A stretch of DNA of 64,000 nt from Carposina sasakii (GCA_014607495.2 CP053175.1:310001-374000); one strand, 5' to 3'; counted from the stretch's first letter, positions 55,101-62,116 are shown. Numbers and translations: made by a program. Notes: generated from the sequence alone by a model not told the origin.

Positions 55101-55582
55101 ATAATCAAACGCATTACCCTCCTTAGAGATCGGGCAGAAGTGTGCCACAATTCCTTTAATTTTATATTCATTGCCTCGATTCATTAATTGCCAACGAGGC
55201 GAAACTTCTGAAACTAGAAACGAACCTAATATTTGGACCGTGGCTTTTTTTGTCACCTTATAGGTCCACTAAAAAGGGATTTCCCGAAATTCCAACAGGA
55301 ACGATATATTTATCGTGAGAATGGGAATCAATGGGAATTTAAAACGTAATTATTGCTTCCACGTGAACAGACAAAACAAGAAAAGACGTAGACATTTACA
55401 CGACACAAAAAGTTTTCAAACTCCACACTCCGTAAATAATTTTAGAAATATTTATAAAAAAACCTAACTCACAAAGCGAAATACCTTTCCGACAACGTCC
55501 TCCTGGCTAGCATTCCGACCGCCGGTTGGCGTCCGGCAGGCAGCGACACATTTCTTGACACTCGCGGCGCTGGAGTTGTCAT
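35180..55582 (-). CDS. RhoGEF2: Rho guanine nucleotide exchange factor, DH-PH (RhoGEF2 / ARHGEF11-12-like)
   Basis: Seventeen exons join on the - strand with matching phases: 55582-55485, 50233-50130, 48813-48685, 48115-47880, 47308-47091, 46433-46272, 44980-44827, 44312-44206, 43696-43583, 43240-43164, 42334-42100, 41691-41567, 40818-40678, 39293-39207, 37566-37459, 36860-36738, 35379-35180. Total 2418 nt: 805 residues plus TGA. The product activates Rho by GDP/GTP exchange at the cell cortex in relatives. Exons 3-7 give the DH domain (RKRQEVIHELIVSEGSHV near its start; QRLTKYQLLLESIL as the conserved helix), exons 7-10 the PH domain. Exon 11 is a charged coiled coil; exon 13 holds LDDTIVSALRAKVSLVGRML, resembling RhoGEF2-type C-termini. 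The PDZ and RGS-like domains of full RhoGEF2 are not encoded here, so this may be a short isoform or an incomplete model at the 5' end. Confidence 0.87.
35415..35899. mobile_element. MITE family 3, intact ends
   Basis: Left TACAGGGTGTTTGTGACAGC, right GGCTGTCACCCACACCCTGTA: inverted ends of about 30 bp, total about 485 bp. It sits in the last intron of the RhoGEF gene. A second copy lies at 19183-19640. Confidence 0.78.
36103..36218. mobile_element. 116-bp TIR element, copy 2
   Basis: GGGGTAAGCACAAACCT...AGGTTCGTGCTTACCCC, the same length as 22880-22995. It directly abuts the family-2 MITE. Confidence 0.75.
36227..36620. mobile_element. MITE family 2, intact foldback
   Basis: TACAGGGTGTAACAAAAAGG at the left and CTTTTTCTGTTACACCCTGTA at the right (inverted; shown truncated). 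Internal blocks 'atttcgagtctcaaattttgg' and their inverse also pair, so the whole element can fold back. Further pieces: 36916-37109, 37384-37440, 41935-42090, 54300-54430. Confidence 0.78.
36738..36860 (-). CDS. RhoGEF2: RhoGEF exon 16
   Basis: Acceptor atatttcag, donor GTGAGT. ERPEATLPPPTSDGVETDSS, then FEVLRLGEDERTLTASAERL. Confidence 0.78.
36916..37109. mobile_element. MITE family 2, shorter copy
   Basis: From 'gtatgttaaacgaaaagctatgtaaatagccc' to 'cataccctttttgttacaccctgta'. The left terminus is lost and the right one intact. Confidence 0.7.
37459..37566 (-). CDS. RhoGEF2: RhoGEF exon 15
   Basis: Acceptor atttcccag, donor GTGAGT. MSQLTELANKTLSLSGAALP, then a Cys/Arg-rich HCDTCRVRRHRH. 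An acceptor 7 bases inside (gagtcag) would give another open frame, so the 5' edge is less sure. Confidence 0.7.
37877..38155 (-). mobile_element. MITE family 1, diverged reverse copy
   Basis: 'aagtgtctggtttcccagata', 'gagacgcgtgtaac' and 'gtatttttt ggcataaactta' follow the family order in reverse. Many substitutions, so an old copy. Confidence 0.5.
38548..38945. mobile_element. MITE family 5 with a SINE A nested inside
   Basis: GGTCGATTCCGGCAGTCACA and TGTGACTGCCGGAATCGACC are perfect 20-bp inverted ends. The SINE at 38571-38820 interrupts it right after 'cacactt'. Uninterrupted relatives are at 42387-42525 and 43832-43970. Confidence 0.85.
38571..38820 (+). repeat. SINE family A, full-length copy
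   Basis: tRNA-like head with GGCCGATTGGTGTAGTTGGT (box A) and GGGTTCGAATCCCGGTAGG (box B), then a tRNA-unrelated body ('gtttgtttccgagtcatgg', 'ttagtacccacgacacaagacc', 'ggactaggtcaatgtgttgtg') and a TATTTATT-rich tail. The best example of the family in the window. Confidence 0.88.
38990..39145 (-). repeat. SINE family A, diverged reverse copy
   Basis: 'cccagtcccacactaagatccctaatatctta', 'gattcggaaacaaa' and 'accaggacctatagcg' keep the family order. It lies next to exon 14 of the RhoGEF gene. Confidence 0.6.
39207..39293 (-). CDS. RhoGEF2: RhoGEF exon 14
   Basis: Acceptor tctgtgcag, donor GTGAGC. DMSSELGTHRSNSVDSPDLH followed by QLLLAAETQ. Small exon fixed by phase. Confidence 0.8.
40530..40668 (+). 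repeat. LINE 3' UTR fragment
   Basis: 'gtttgctggaagaaatctcttttagagataagctcgcc...gtacaataaagaatactaag', the same 3' UTR as at 28500-28630, including AATAAAG. No coding part remains. Confidence 0.65.
40678..40818 (-). CDS. RhoGEF2: RhoGEF exon 13
   Basis: Acceptor ctcccacag, donor GTATGT. RLSRLDDTIVSALRAKVSL followed by VGRMLRVPSDNYTHVADMAL. This helical block resembles the conserved C-terminal segment of RhoGEF2 and ARHGEF11/12 proteins. Confidence 0.88.
41567..41691 (-). CDS. RhoGEF2: RhoGEF exon 12
   Basis: Acceptor is an unusual all-C polypyrimidine tract ending ccccgcag; donor GTGAGC. It encodes RRPATGSVSTHPPAPPRASE and then ADVCAPAETHYAERVHTCQ. No named domain. Confidence 0.75.
42100..42334 (-). 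CDS. RhoGEF2: RhoGEF exon 11 (charged repeats)
   Basis: Acceptor aactttccag, donor GTAAGT. After PSDASEKSLPNDEVESDKD comes a run of SVERE(K/R)-type repeats rich in Glu, Lys and Arg, likely coiled coil or disordered. The frame is set by phases on both sides. Confidence 0.85.
42387..42525. mobile_element. MITE family 5, uninterrupted copy
   Basis: 'gattctgacagtcacactt' to 'ggtaacaatcgacc', with the body 'ccctctccgttctcaacataagtagctgagatag'. Ends diverged from the 38548 copy. Confidence 0.65.
43096..43153. repeat. (TA)n microsatellite
   Basis: About 29 uninterrupted TA units, ending 10 bases before the splice donor of RhoGEF exon 10 (intron side, - strand). Confidence 0.9.
43164..43240 (-). 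CDS. RhoGEF2: RhoGEF exon 10 (PH C-terminal helix)
   Basis: Acceptor gtctgtcgtcag, donor GTACGT. WARHIQQSPLAELSEVKARA completes the PH helix with its invariant Trp. A pure (TA)n tract of about 58 bp starts 10 bases inside the following intron. Confidence 0.85.
43583..43696 (-). CDS. RhoGEF2: RhoGEF exon 9 (PH)
   Basis: Acceptor attcgcag, donor GTGAGT. VIFRPNAAVRNTFFLMNINK and VQMHELSANTANEF, matching the PH pattern ...FFL(I/V)...YELxAxTxxE. Confidence 0.9.
43832..43970. mobile_element. MITE family 5, diverged copy
   Basis: 'aactgtcacgtttaaacctaaac' to 'gtgtaacagtcag', with 'aagaatagggagagatagacc' in the body. Old copy. Confidence 0.5.
44040..44135 (-). repeat. SINE family C fragment, reverse
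   Basis: 'cacgcccgtgactagtatcaaacttacgacgctcgcttgg' and 'cattccactgggctatcaacgc' give degenerate boxes B and A. Confidence 0.55.
44206..44312 (-). CDS. RhoGEF2: RhoGEF exon 8 (PH strands)
   Basis: Acceptor actcctcag, donor GTGAGT. ALLMEDALVLLSREGERFVL corresponds to PH strands 2-4 (relatives: LLLEDILVLLQKQDDRLVL). Confidence 0.92.
44638..44889 (-). repeat. 91-bp tandem array copying RhoGEF exon 7 end
   Basis: Three units at 91-bp spacing (the CGCGGTCCGC landmark at 44651, 44742 and 44833). Each holds the exon-7 end (encoding LRHEGELSVRHDAKRTALQ in the rightmost, true copy), its GT donor, and a GGGGAGTG-rich spacer. Units are almost identical. Because 91 is not a multiple of 3, use of a downstream donor would shift the PH frame. 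Confidence 0.9.
44827..44980 (-). CDS. RhoGEF2: RhoGEF exon 7 (DH-PH junction)
   Basis: Acceptor tttcttcag, donor GTGCGT. LKWIQSKLEVRVPSELR, then RRVDLTRGVLRHEGELSVRH, the usual DLT...HEG entry into the RhoGEF PH domain. The last about 60 bases plus donor recur twice downstream in 91-bp steps. Confidence 0.92.
45618..45981 (-). mobile_element. MITE family 1, reverse copy
   Basis: Begins TACAGGGTGATTTTTCGTCA and ends 'gttaatggtggccacaaaaaaacac'. It keeps all family landmarks in reverse order. It lies between RhoGEF exons 6 and 7. Confidence 0.75.
46272..46433 (-). CDS. RhoGEF2: RhoGEF exon 6 (DH CR3)
   Basis: Acceptor aattccag, donor GTATGT. Together with the last codon of exon 5 it gives QRLTKYQLLLESILKT, the most conserved DH helix, then the long final helix ending AIRTAENEHR. 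Confidence 0.93.
46917..47158 (-). repeat. Tandem copies of RhoGEF exon 5 end
   Basis: The segment from 'ctcacctctgccacacgcacg' to 'cggcgcctgctccatg' (true exon end, 47085-47158) recurs at about 47012-47080 and 46953-47010 (AGCTGCAG landmark at 47121, 47046 and 46986). The outermost copy keeps the donor; the middle one lost it. A further piece at 46917-46942 copies exon sequence around 47158-47183. Confidence 0.85.
47091..47308 (-). CDS. RhoGEF2: RhoGEF exon 5 (DH middle)
   Basis: Donor GTGAGG at 47090. The best in-phase acceptor is ctacagag at 47309-47310. FCRGQRMALDSLRERRRKH and PLCGRLQLRDLLA are clear DH segments. The first 20 residues after the acceptor (GGEPAYDAVVVIHG...) look less like DH, so the 5' edge may be wrong. 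Its 3' end and donor are repeated downstream (46953-47085). Confidence 0.8.
47302..47630 (-). repeat. Direct repeat containing the exon 5 acceptor
   Basis: 'cctccctctgtagttctagctaccccatgttaagaacacac' at 47303 recurs at 47542 with the flanking 'gtgtaaaatgtacagtga'. The two are 239 bp apart. The copied segment includes the polypyrimidine/AG used by exon 5. Confidence 0.85.
47880..48115 (-). CDS. RhoGEF2: RhoGEF exon 4 (DH CR1)
   Basis: Acceptor aaccttccag, donor GTAAGT. LIVSEGSHVRWLKVLGKVF is DH conserved region 1; LLPPEELRALFPNL and the following helix fit the DH pattern. 78 codons, ending in phase 0. Confidence 0.92.
48685..48813 (-). CDS. RhoGEF2: RhoGEF exon 3 (start of DH)
   Basis: Acceptor ttgacccag, donor GTAAGC. 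Acidic linker (SDWSEEEEP), then LRKRQEVIH, the conserved start of the DH domain (relatives: RQEVINEL). Confidence 0.88.
48925..49155 (-). repeat. SINE family A, full-length reverse copy
   Basis: From 'cacacactacacaacacattaacctagtccc' (tail) through 'accgggattcgaacc' (box B) to 'ccagtcggccgtc' (box A end). It serves as the empty-site reference for the split copy at 5304/9871. Confidence 0.85.
49845..50107 (+). repeat. Dispersed repeat D
   Basis: 'gcgattaagggtttccgggaggtgggcatcag...cactgcggtcaccaacccgcctgcccagcgtggtgactatgggc...ggcctacgtccagcag'. Its two ends ('cagcctactgcagtcc' and 'gactgcgagaggctg') are roughly inverted. Confidence 0.65.
50130..50233 (-). CDS. RhoGEF2: RhoGEF exon 2
   Basis: Acceptor tttcccccag, donor GTGAGA. 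Ser-rich linker DLEPGGATAPSGSSSSSS followed by LSSRSNESNTVPADQ. A copy of repeat D ends only 23 bases beyond its donor. Confidence 0.78.
50405..50506. repeat. Perfect 41-bp inverted repeat with 20-nt loop
   Basis: The left arm 50405-50445 (AGTTGCCTTCTGACGG...TATGGCCG) and right arm 50466-50506 are exact complements over all 41 bases, separated by 20 bases. It lies in RhoGEF intron 1. A third partial copy of its inner part ('aatatagcggccata') lies just left, at 50380-50400. Confidence 0.9.
50568..51187 (+). repeat. Dispersed repeat G ('ccggccaagtgcgagtcgg')
   Basis: It begins with A-run then CCGGCCAAGTGCGAGTCGGA and ends 'gggttccgttttttccttttgaggtacggaaccct'. It includes a GACG-rich tract (51105-51126). 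A longer copy is at 61286-62116. Non-coding. Confidence 0.75.
51409..51640 (+). repeat. SINE family C, head-less copy
   Basis: 'ttgtcacttagctcgtgcctcgg', 'aaaccgttggtcctgcgcctgatctctctccgg' and 'ggccaatctccgtaaagattgg'. The tRNA-like head is missing. Confidence 0.7.
52018..52315 (+). mobile_element. MITE family 4
   Basis: GGGGGCTAATTCTCGAAAAGTC at the left; 'gaaaattttcaagaattgccccc' at the right is roughly its inverse. The inverted partner copy is at 26977-27265. No ORF of coding character. Confidence 0.6.
52400..52788 (+). mobile_element. MITE family 1, near-complete copy
   Basis: TACAGGATGTTTTTTTGTGG at the left and 'gaccaaaaatcatcctgta' at the right. All internal landmarks are present. 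Confidence 0.75.
53325..53480 (+). repeat. Dispersed repeat E
   Basis: 'agaatacatcagctgcatctccttctgtgcacgtcgtaagagtcgactaagg...ttttacatctgactctgctttgctaagcgtggc'. Confidence 0.65.
53754..53975 (+). repeat. G-rich repeat with TGACGTCA motifs
   Basis: Four G-runs, each with several G blocks (53789-53805, 53831-53850, 53903-53917, 53940-53957), alternate with 'acgtcaca', 'gtgacgtcacatt' and 'gtgacaagg'. It lies in RhoGEF intron 1. It reads as a decayed mobile element, but no ends are clear. Confidence 0.45.
54545..54661 (-). repeat. SINE family B, reverse copy
   Basis: On the - strand GACCCGGCAGCTCAGTTGGT, then 'gcacggaatgcaagaggtcgtgggttctagtccc' and an A/T-rich tail. Same family as 15544. 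Confidence 0.65.
54838..55086 (-). mobile_element. MITE family 1, partial reverse copy
   Basis: From 'aatattagggtccaaagttgagtaaatagactgcg' to 'aaaaaacaccctgta'. The end carrying 'gttttcgggaacg' is missing. Confidence 0.7.
55485..55582 (-). CDS. RhoGEF2: RhoGEF exon 1 (first recognised coding exon)
   Basis: From ATG (55582-55580) to a GTATTT donor; encodes MTTPAPRVSRNVSL...RRTLSE. The phase (AG|T) joins exon 2 into TLSESDLEPGG. No good acceptor precedes the ATG, which favours a true first exon. The alternative is an internal exon starting after 'caactccag'. Confidence 0.6.
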
Positions 55583-55603
55583 ATTGGCTATTGTCACGAA
55601 TGT

Positions 55604-55713
55604 TTACGTCACTAATGTTTACGTCACTTTAACGAACTATTACGTCACCTTACTAAACATTTACGTCACTTAAACGAATATTTACGTAACGTATATTTTT
55701 TCACTTGACGTAA
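55604..55713 (-). promoter_or_regulatory. Cluster of CRE/ATF-type octamers upstream of RhoGEF exon 1
   Basis: TTACGTCA (inverse TGACGTAA) at 55604, 55619, 55640 and 55661, TTACGTAA at 55682, and TGACGTAA at 55706. Steps are 15, 21, 21, 21 and 24 bp. The cluster starts 22 bases upstream of the exon 1 ATG. TGACGTAA is a known half-variant of the CREB/ATF site and TTACGTAA a PAR-bZIP site. It could be a promoter array or a decayed 21-bp minisatellite. Confidence 0.55.
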
Positions 55714-57100
55714 TTACTTCACTTAGCTTTTTATATTAGTTATCATTTCACTTTAACGCTATAACAAAATTCAATATTTAAAATAGATTATATTTTCAGT
55801 TAGCTTAGGGTTTTCACTGTTAAGAAGAAAGTGTTATAATATAGGTAGGTACGAGTCGTTAGACGTTCGCGTTAGCATTTATTCAACAATAAACTATCTA
55901 CATGAATGCCAAGTTTCATCGAAATCTGTTTGGCATTTTGCAATGTAGACTAAAAACATCCAAACTCACAAACTTTCATGTTTATTATATCAGTAGTCTA
56001 GGGATACCTAAATATAAAATAATAATCACATAAACACCATGTCACACATCCCGATTTTCCATATAAACGTACAAGGCGAAATATACAAATGGCACTAGAG
56101 GCGTATTACTGTAATATTTGCCGCCTCATATGGAATGCCGGAAGGTTTCCTAAGTATCTTGTCAAACACACAGACTATAGGTAAACGTTGGTAACAACTA
56201 AAGTAAGTACGTTTCATCAAAATAGTTCCTTTGAATGGTGGCGCTAGTTACTATGTGAATGACTATATTATCGGTGTTACTGCATACAAAAAATATTAGT
56301 TCCAAAATCGGGCATACGAGTTATTCTAACGGACTCTAGTAACAAGCCACAAACTTAAAGCTAGATGTCGCTGTTTTAAAATCTTCTACTCTATAAATAC
56401 ATAATTAAGTCACCACATACGCTGAACGAGGCTCTGGGATCTCCCTTATAATCCTAAAGTTCTGACTTCCCCATTTAGCTAATACAGCTGTGTGAGTGTG
56501 TGATATATTTTTGACGTTTCCCTGGATTCCGTCCAGTCCCCGTATTGGCTATCTTTTTTGACAGTTCATAGTCATGATCACCCATTGAAACTTATTGAAC
56601 TGGAGGTGACATGTATGTGTGTGTGTGTGTCCAAAATTGTCTTCAGATAAGGCATTATGCCACTTCCAGTTGTTGAGTTTCAATTGAGTGATGATCACTA
56701 TGAATGAACCGTCAAAAAAGATAGCCAATAGGCCTGCTGCTGGTCAGGGTAAACCTATGAACGACAAAAGAGAAAAAAAGAACGAACAATAGAACGAAAA
56801 AGCGTTCCGTTCTCACTTCATTCAGTATTTATTTACAAAGTTAACGGAAATTATTTAATTACAGAGGCACCTTAACTTCACATACAATTCTCACCTATCC
56901 ATGGTTTTTATATTTTAATTATCGTTATTGAAAAGAACCTTGTTTTATAATCAAGATCTTATTCCTTTTATAACAAAAACCTTCTGTCGAGAATTAAATT
57001 GATTTCAATTAAATAGCAAAAGCTGTTCAGATGAAATTAACTTATTTGTATAACAAACAGTTAGTTATATCAATTAATTATCTGATCATGGCGGCCAGTG
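55714..57100. other. Region upstream of the RhoGEF gene, no exon seen
   Basis: AT-rich. Contains an inverted pair 'ggctatcttttttgacagttcat' (56547) / 'gaaccgtcaaaaaagatagcc' (56706), probably the ends of a 180-bp foldback element, and a (TG)n run at 56615. Confidence 0.4.
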
Positions 57101-57124
57101 CATATAGCCTATGCTGATGCGGGC

Positions 57125-57320
57125 TTCACTAGAATACACCAGCTGCATCTCCTTCCGTGCGTGTCATAAGAGAAGACTGAGGAAGTCACGGACGTCCTCT
57201 CAGACGATGAGCTAGCAAACTCTTACTGATCACTACCATCTGTCCCTGCTATGCTAAACATGGCTAGCGGATCTCTTTCGAGATCCTGCAGTTGAGAACA
57301 CAGCCGTGTCTATATGTATA
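57125..57320 (+). repeat. Dispersed repeat E
   Basis: 'gcttcactagaatacaccagctgcatctccttccgtgcgtg...gtcctctcagacgatgagctagcaaac...gatcctgcagttgagaacacagccgtgtc'. Good full copy. Confidence 0.65.
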
Positions 57321-57639
57321 AGAAGCCATTAAAAGTAGTCTACTTTAAGAAGTTGATTGGGCATATTCATCTCATTGTCGAGCAAGACGCAAAATTTCAA
57401 ATAGTTTAATAAAACAAACCATAAAACAAACTCTAGTAATTTCTCCGCACTAATTAGTTACGTTTTATCTTTACCTTTACTATTTAACGACAAGACTTTA
57501 TCTGTTATATTACAAGGTAGAACTGGAAAATATTAGAGAAACGCATACACTGAAACATTTGGTAAGACATCATAACTACATGACCGGTAGTAAAACGTCA
57601 ATGTAACCGAAAGATAAAAGTACATTCGATACATACATA

Positions 57640-57850
57640 CAATAGACATGACTGTTTCCCAAAAACTGCAGGATCGTAAGATTCCACAGCCAAGTTTAGA
57701 ATAGAGGGGAACAGATGTTCATGATTAGTAACAAGCTGCTAGCTTATCGCCCGAGAGAACGCCACTGAGTTCCTTAGTCGACTCTTACGACATGCACGGA
57801 AGGAGATGCAGCTGATGTATTCAAGTAAAGCCGCGCACCAGCACATACAT
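57640..57850 (-). repeat. Dispersed repeat E, reverse
   Basis: 'gctagcttatcgcccgagagaacgccactgagttccttagtcgactcttacgacatgcacggaaggagatgcagctgatg'. The best-preserved reverse copy. Confidence 0.65.
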
Positions 57851-58044
57851 TGACGGTTTACTTCGAGCTACCTAAATAACATCGGATAGTAAAACAGAAA
57901 TGTACCGCGTCGTTCTAACCGTTCAGCATCGTTTCGCTCTATTTGTCACAGACTTCGAAATTTTAAAGCTATTAAGAGATTAATTGGATTCTTACTTGAA
58001 TCTTATTCGTTTTCCTTAAGCATCGCAACTAAAATTACTTTTAC

Positions 58045-58315
58045 ATTAGACATGCCGCGTGGTGCCGGCAGAGTAGAGTTTGTACCACCCCTGCCTGCCA
58101 GTGGGTATCGTACGAGGCGATTAAGGGTTTCCGGGAGGTGGGCAGCAGCGCCTCCCGTACTGACAACATAGTCCGAAAATCACACTGCGGTCACCAACCC
58201 GCCTGCCCAGCGTGGTGACTATGGGCAAAACCCCCCTGTTGCAGTAGCTTTGAGGCGTACCCTGGGGGAGGCCTACGTCCAGCAATGGACTGCAATAGGC
58301 AGAAGAAGAAGATTA
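58045..58315 (+). repeat. Dispersed repeat D, full copy
   Basis: 'ccgcgtggtgccggcagagtagag...cgaggcgattaagggtttccgggaggtgggcagcagcgcctcccg...cagcgtggtgactatgggcaaaacccc...gtccagcaatggactgcaatagg'. The reference copy for this family. Confidence 0.75.
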
Positions 58316-59217
58316 GACTTTGTAGATATTACGACGCTAGCAAGACGTAGATGCTCCAAAGTCACTTATGTATCGTCTCTTACCTTCATACTAGAGCAAA
58401 AAAACTGATATGTCAAAGATTAAGCAATGTACTGGCTCAAGGGAAAGTTACCACTATGAACATGGGCGTAAATCTCGGCAGAAGTCGCCATATTGCAGTC
58501 TACATAATGAAAAACAATAAACTAGATTATTTTTCCGGGTTTAAGGCGATTATGTGCCATTCATGACTACAATCTATCGCTGTGCCAATTTTCAACAACA
58601 TCTGTTCAGCCATTCGAATGTGAATGCCTAACAAACGTTTTTATCGTCCAAAAACTTATACTACTACTATTTGTAAAATTTTAATCAAGATCTATTTTTT
58701 TTATATACTCGTATGTCAATTATGATGCGGTTTTCACTACCAATATAAAGTAACCTTAGTGATAGAAGTTTTTTTTTTTAATAATAACCTCCGATAACCT
58801 CACAAACTCTAACCCGGTCAAGTTTTATTTAATTTAACTAACACCTTGTCACCTATTATTACAAATTAGAACGAAGATTAATTTTAAACACTATTTTCTT
58901 ATCGGTAGGTACTTGGTTCCTCTATTACACATACACACATAGCTGTGCTCCCAAAATGGAGTTGCCACAACTGCACGATCAAAAAGGAGATCCTATGTGG
59001 CCACGTTCAGCGTAGATTTTTATAAGTGCGGCAGCAATTTAGGACAATAGATGGGCCACTAGAGAGAAAAACCCAAGTGTGGGTTCGAATTAAAGAAGCC
59101 TTTGCCCAGCAGCGAGACACGGTGTAGGTTATTTCAAATATCTATCTGATATCTCTCAAACAAATAAGTAATTCAAAAACACTTTCAGCACATTTGCTTA
59201 AAAAATCAAACACTCAC

Positions 59218-59362
59218 TATTTCCAAATTGCACTAAAACCAAGCGAGCTGAATCAAAATCACCAACACGTTTTCACGGTACAAACAGTCCGATCTAAATT
59301 CTATTATGACACAAAATTAGACGCGACTATCCGACGCGGCGACGGGGAAGCAACTGAGATGC
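59218..59362 (-). promoter_or_regulatory. Possible non-coding first exon / promoter
   Basis: On the - strand a TCAGTTG initiator-like start near 59362 is followed by a CG-rich patch (TTCCCCGTCGCCGCGTCGGA) in AT-rich surroundings. A GTGAGTG donor follows at 59217. It could be a 5' UTR exon of the RhoGEF gene lying upstream, but no transcript evidence is available. Confidence 0.25.
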
Positions 59363-59779
59363 CTTTAGTAAGTCAGAGCGACCATAGGTACTTTACATAC
59401 GTACATATATACATAGAGTAAAGGGATGAAATAGGGTGAAAATTTTCAGGTGGGTAGTGAGACTACTGATCAAAATACATACATATAGTCACGCTCATTA
59501 TTTTCCAGAAGAATGCAATTTACAGACACACTTTTCACCATTTAGCCTACTAAGCCCATGTGGAGCCTACCGCCGCTTTTCGGGCACAAATACAACAATC
59601 TAGCTACCGGTAACGAATACAATGGGAAATGTTACCGTGTCATACTAAATAGATATTATAAGTTATTTAGCGTCAGAGCCTCGTCCGTTAAATATCAGGG
59701 TGCACCACGGGCAGGTGAGGGTGACTAGTTAACATCTTTACTAATATGTATGCTCGATCTAAACGTTAACATCACATGA

Positions 59780-60138
59780 CAATTCCCTCTACATGATGAT
59801 GATCTCCGACCGTATTTCGGTCAAGACGACCAATCTCTACGGAGATTGGCCAAGTACGCAGGAGATATTATAGTGCACAAGTGTGTGCGCAAACACAGAT
59901 GCACTCTCTATTCCGTTACTCTCATAGCCCAATGGGACGGAAAGCTGACACGACCGAAGAGAGATCAGGCGCAGGACCAACGGTTTTACGTGCATTCCGA
60001 GGCACGAGCTAAGTGACAATTTTGCAACATTAAAATTTGTACATGAAATAAATTTATTGGTACAGGCCCGTGACTGGGATCGAACTTACGCCTCCCGCTT
60101 AGAAGATGCCTGTCTTAACCACTGGGCTATCACCTCTA
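59780..60138 (-). repeat. SINE family C, full-length reverse copy
   Basis: From 'gatgatctccgaccgtatttcgg' (tail) to 'taaccactgggctatcacctc' (box A). Box B is 'tgggatcgaacttacg'. The longest copy in the window, about 350 bp. Confidence 0.75.
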
Positions 60139-60593
60139 CATAATACTCGTATAAAACAAAGTCGCTTCCCACTGTCTGTCTCTATGTACGCTTAGATCTT
60201 TAAAACTACGCAACGGATTTTGATGCATTTTTTAAAATAGATAGAGTAATTCAAAAGGAAGGTTAATATGTATAGTATCAGCACTGCACCTGTGCGAAGC
60301 CGGGGCGGGTCACTAATAGAGCAGTAAAGAGGAACAAGATGCAAGCACCTAGTATGCAAACATGGGAAATTTCATTCATAAAGCCCCATTTACATAATAC
60401 CGTTTTCTTGAACAGAGCAACAATTGATATGCCATTATTTACTAGTAAAAACTTGAAAAATGTGTCAAAAATAGTAGTTTAGTTAGACCATGCCAGTTAC
60501 TTGTTGCTTCTATAATGTTTTTCTTTTTTTTTTTCAGGCTGCATATATGTTCAATTGTTTATTCCTGTGGTTCATCTATAGATAAATACTTTA

Positions 60594-60794
60594 AGGCTCG
60601 AGCACACCGAATGCGTGTGCGTGCACGTAAGCGTAGACGTATACGTACCTCTGAGTTGTAATGTATGGAACTGAATAGGAACGGGCAGACCGGATGCGTA
60701 TGCGTAGACGTAAGCATAGACGTCAAGCGGTGACAGTTCTATACATTAAACTCAGAGGTACGTGCACGCATACGCATCCGGTGTGCTCGAGCCT
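60594..60794. mobile_element. Foldback CG-rich MITE, copy 2
   Basis: AGGCTCGAGCACACCGAATG at the left; the right end reads CATCCGGTGTGCTCGAGCCT. The inner part is in the opposite orientation to 11911-12122, as expected for a TIR element inserted the other way. Confidence 0.8.
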
Positions 60795-61285
60795 TTATCC
60801 TCATTGACTGAAGGATCAACGCAGTAGAGCCCTAAAACTTGGGGGGCGTGTTATAAGAAAGGGTTTCCCGAAAATTAAAATTATTGTAAAGTTAACGCGG
60901 ACAAAATCGTGAGCGTCCACCTGAAGATCATATAAAAAATCAATATACCCCCATACCTATATATCTGAAGAAAACCAATAAACCTATCATAGAAAACATT
61001 CAATCAATAACCAGGAAATTCAACAGTCTTGAAAGCATTATAACCTTCTCTACGGTGTAGTCGGGTAAAGTAGGTCTCAATTAGGTCAATAAAATGTGTC
61101 AAGAAGTTACCTCAAGGCTGGGAATTTTCCCTGCCTTAATAGTTAGGGGTGGCTAAGATGAGAAATTTATCAAATAATTTTTTTATAAAGTTCATTAAGA
61201 TCTGACTGAGAATAACCGATTTAAGAGATTTCATGTTTCAGATTTATCATTTATTGTTATACAAAGTTTTAAATATGTAATAAAA

Positions 61286-62116
61286 AAAACCGGCCAAGTG
61301 CGAGTCGGACTCGCGCACCGAGGGTTCCGTACAAACCTGCAAGGTTTACAAAGTTCGTTCATTACGACAATCGAGTCTACGCGTTCATGAGGAAAAAAGT
61401 AATAAGTTTATATTTATTAAAAAATATATATTTTGTAATGTAACTAAAAATCTAAGGTTTTCGGAATTTTTCCTTTATGTGTGCTATAAAACGTTGCTTC
61501 ATGCCAAATTTCAAGATTCTAGGTCGACTGGAAGTACCCTTTAGGTTTTGATTCCCTTGCGAGTACTTGCGAGTTTCAAAATATGCAGCTTAAATTGCTG
61601 TTTCTTTTGATTGCGTTGACATAGAAGTTTGATTTTGCTACAGCTTAAAGGTATTATAGACCTGAGTATTTGGTATGAATTTCAATTTAATACATCTACG
61701 CGTTTATGAGGAAATGGGTAGTAAGTTTAAAATTATTTAAAAAATATATATTATGTGATGTAACTAAAAATTTATGGTTTTCGTAATTTTTCCTTTATCT
61801 ATGCTATAAGACGTTGCTTCGTACCAAATTTCAAGATTCTGAGTTCACGGGAAGCACCCTGTAGGTTTTGATTCCCTTGCAAGTGTCGAAAATTTGCGGC
61901 ATAAACGGCTGTATCTTTTGATTGCGTTGGCTTAGAAGTTTGATTTTTTCACAGCTTCAAGGGACAGTAGACTTGAGTAATTGATATAAATTTCAGCTTC
62001 ATACCTCCACGCGTTCCTGAGAAAAAGGGTCTTGACAGACGGACGGACGGACAGACGGACAACAAAGTGATCCTATAAGGGTTCCGTTTTTTCCTTTTGA
62101 GGTACGGAACCCTAAA
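61286..62116 (+). repeat. Dispersed repeat G, long copy
   Basis: Same ends as 50568-51187. The body 'gattgcgttgacatagaagtttgattttgctacagc' occurs in two versions inside (61607 and 61918), so this copy has an internal duplication or the short copy a deletion. Confidence 0.75.
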
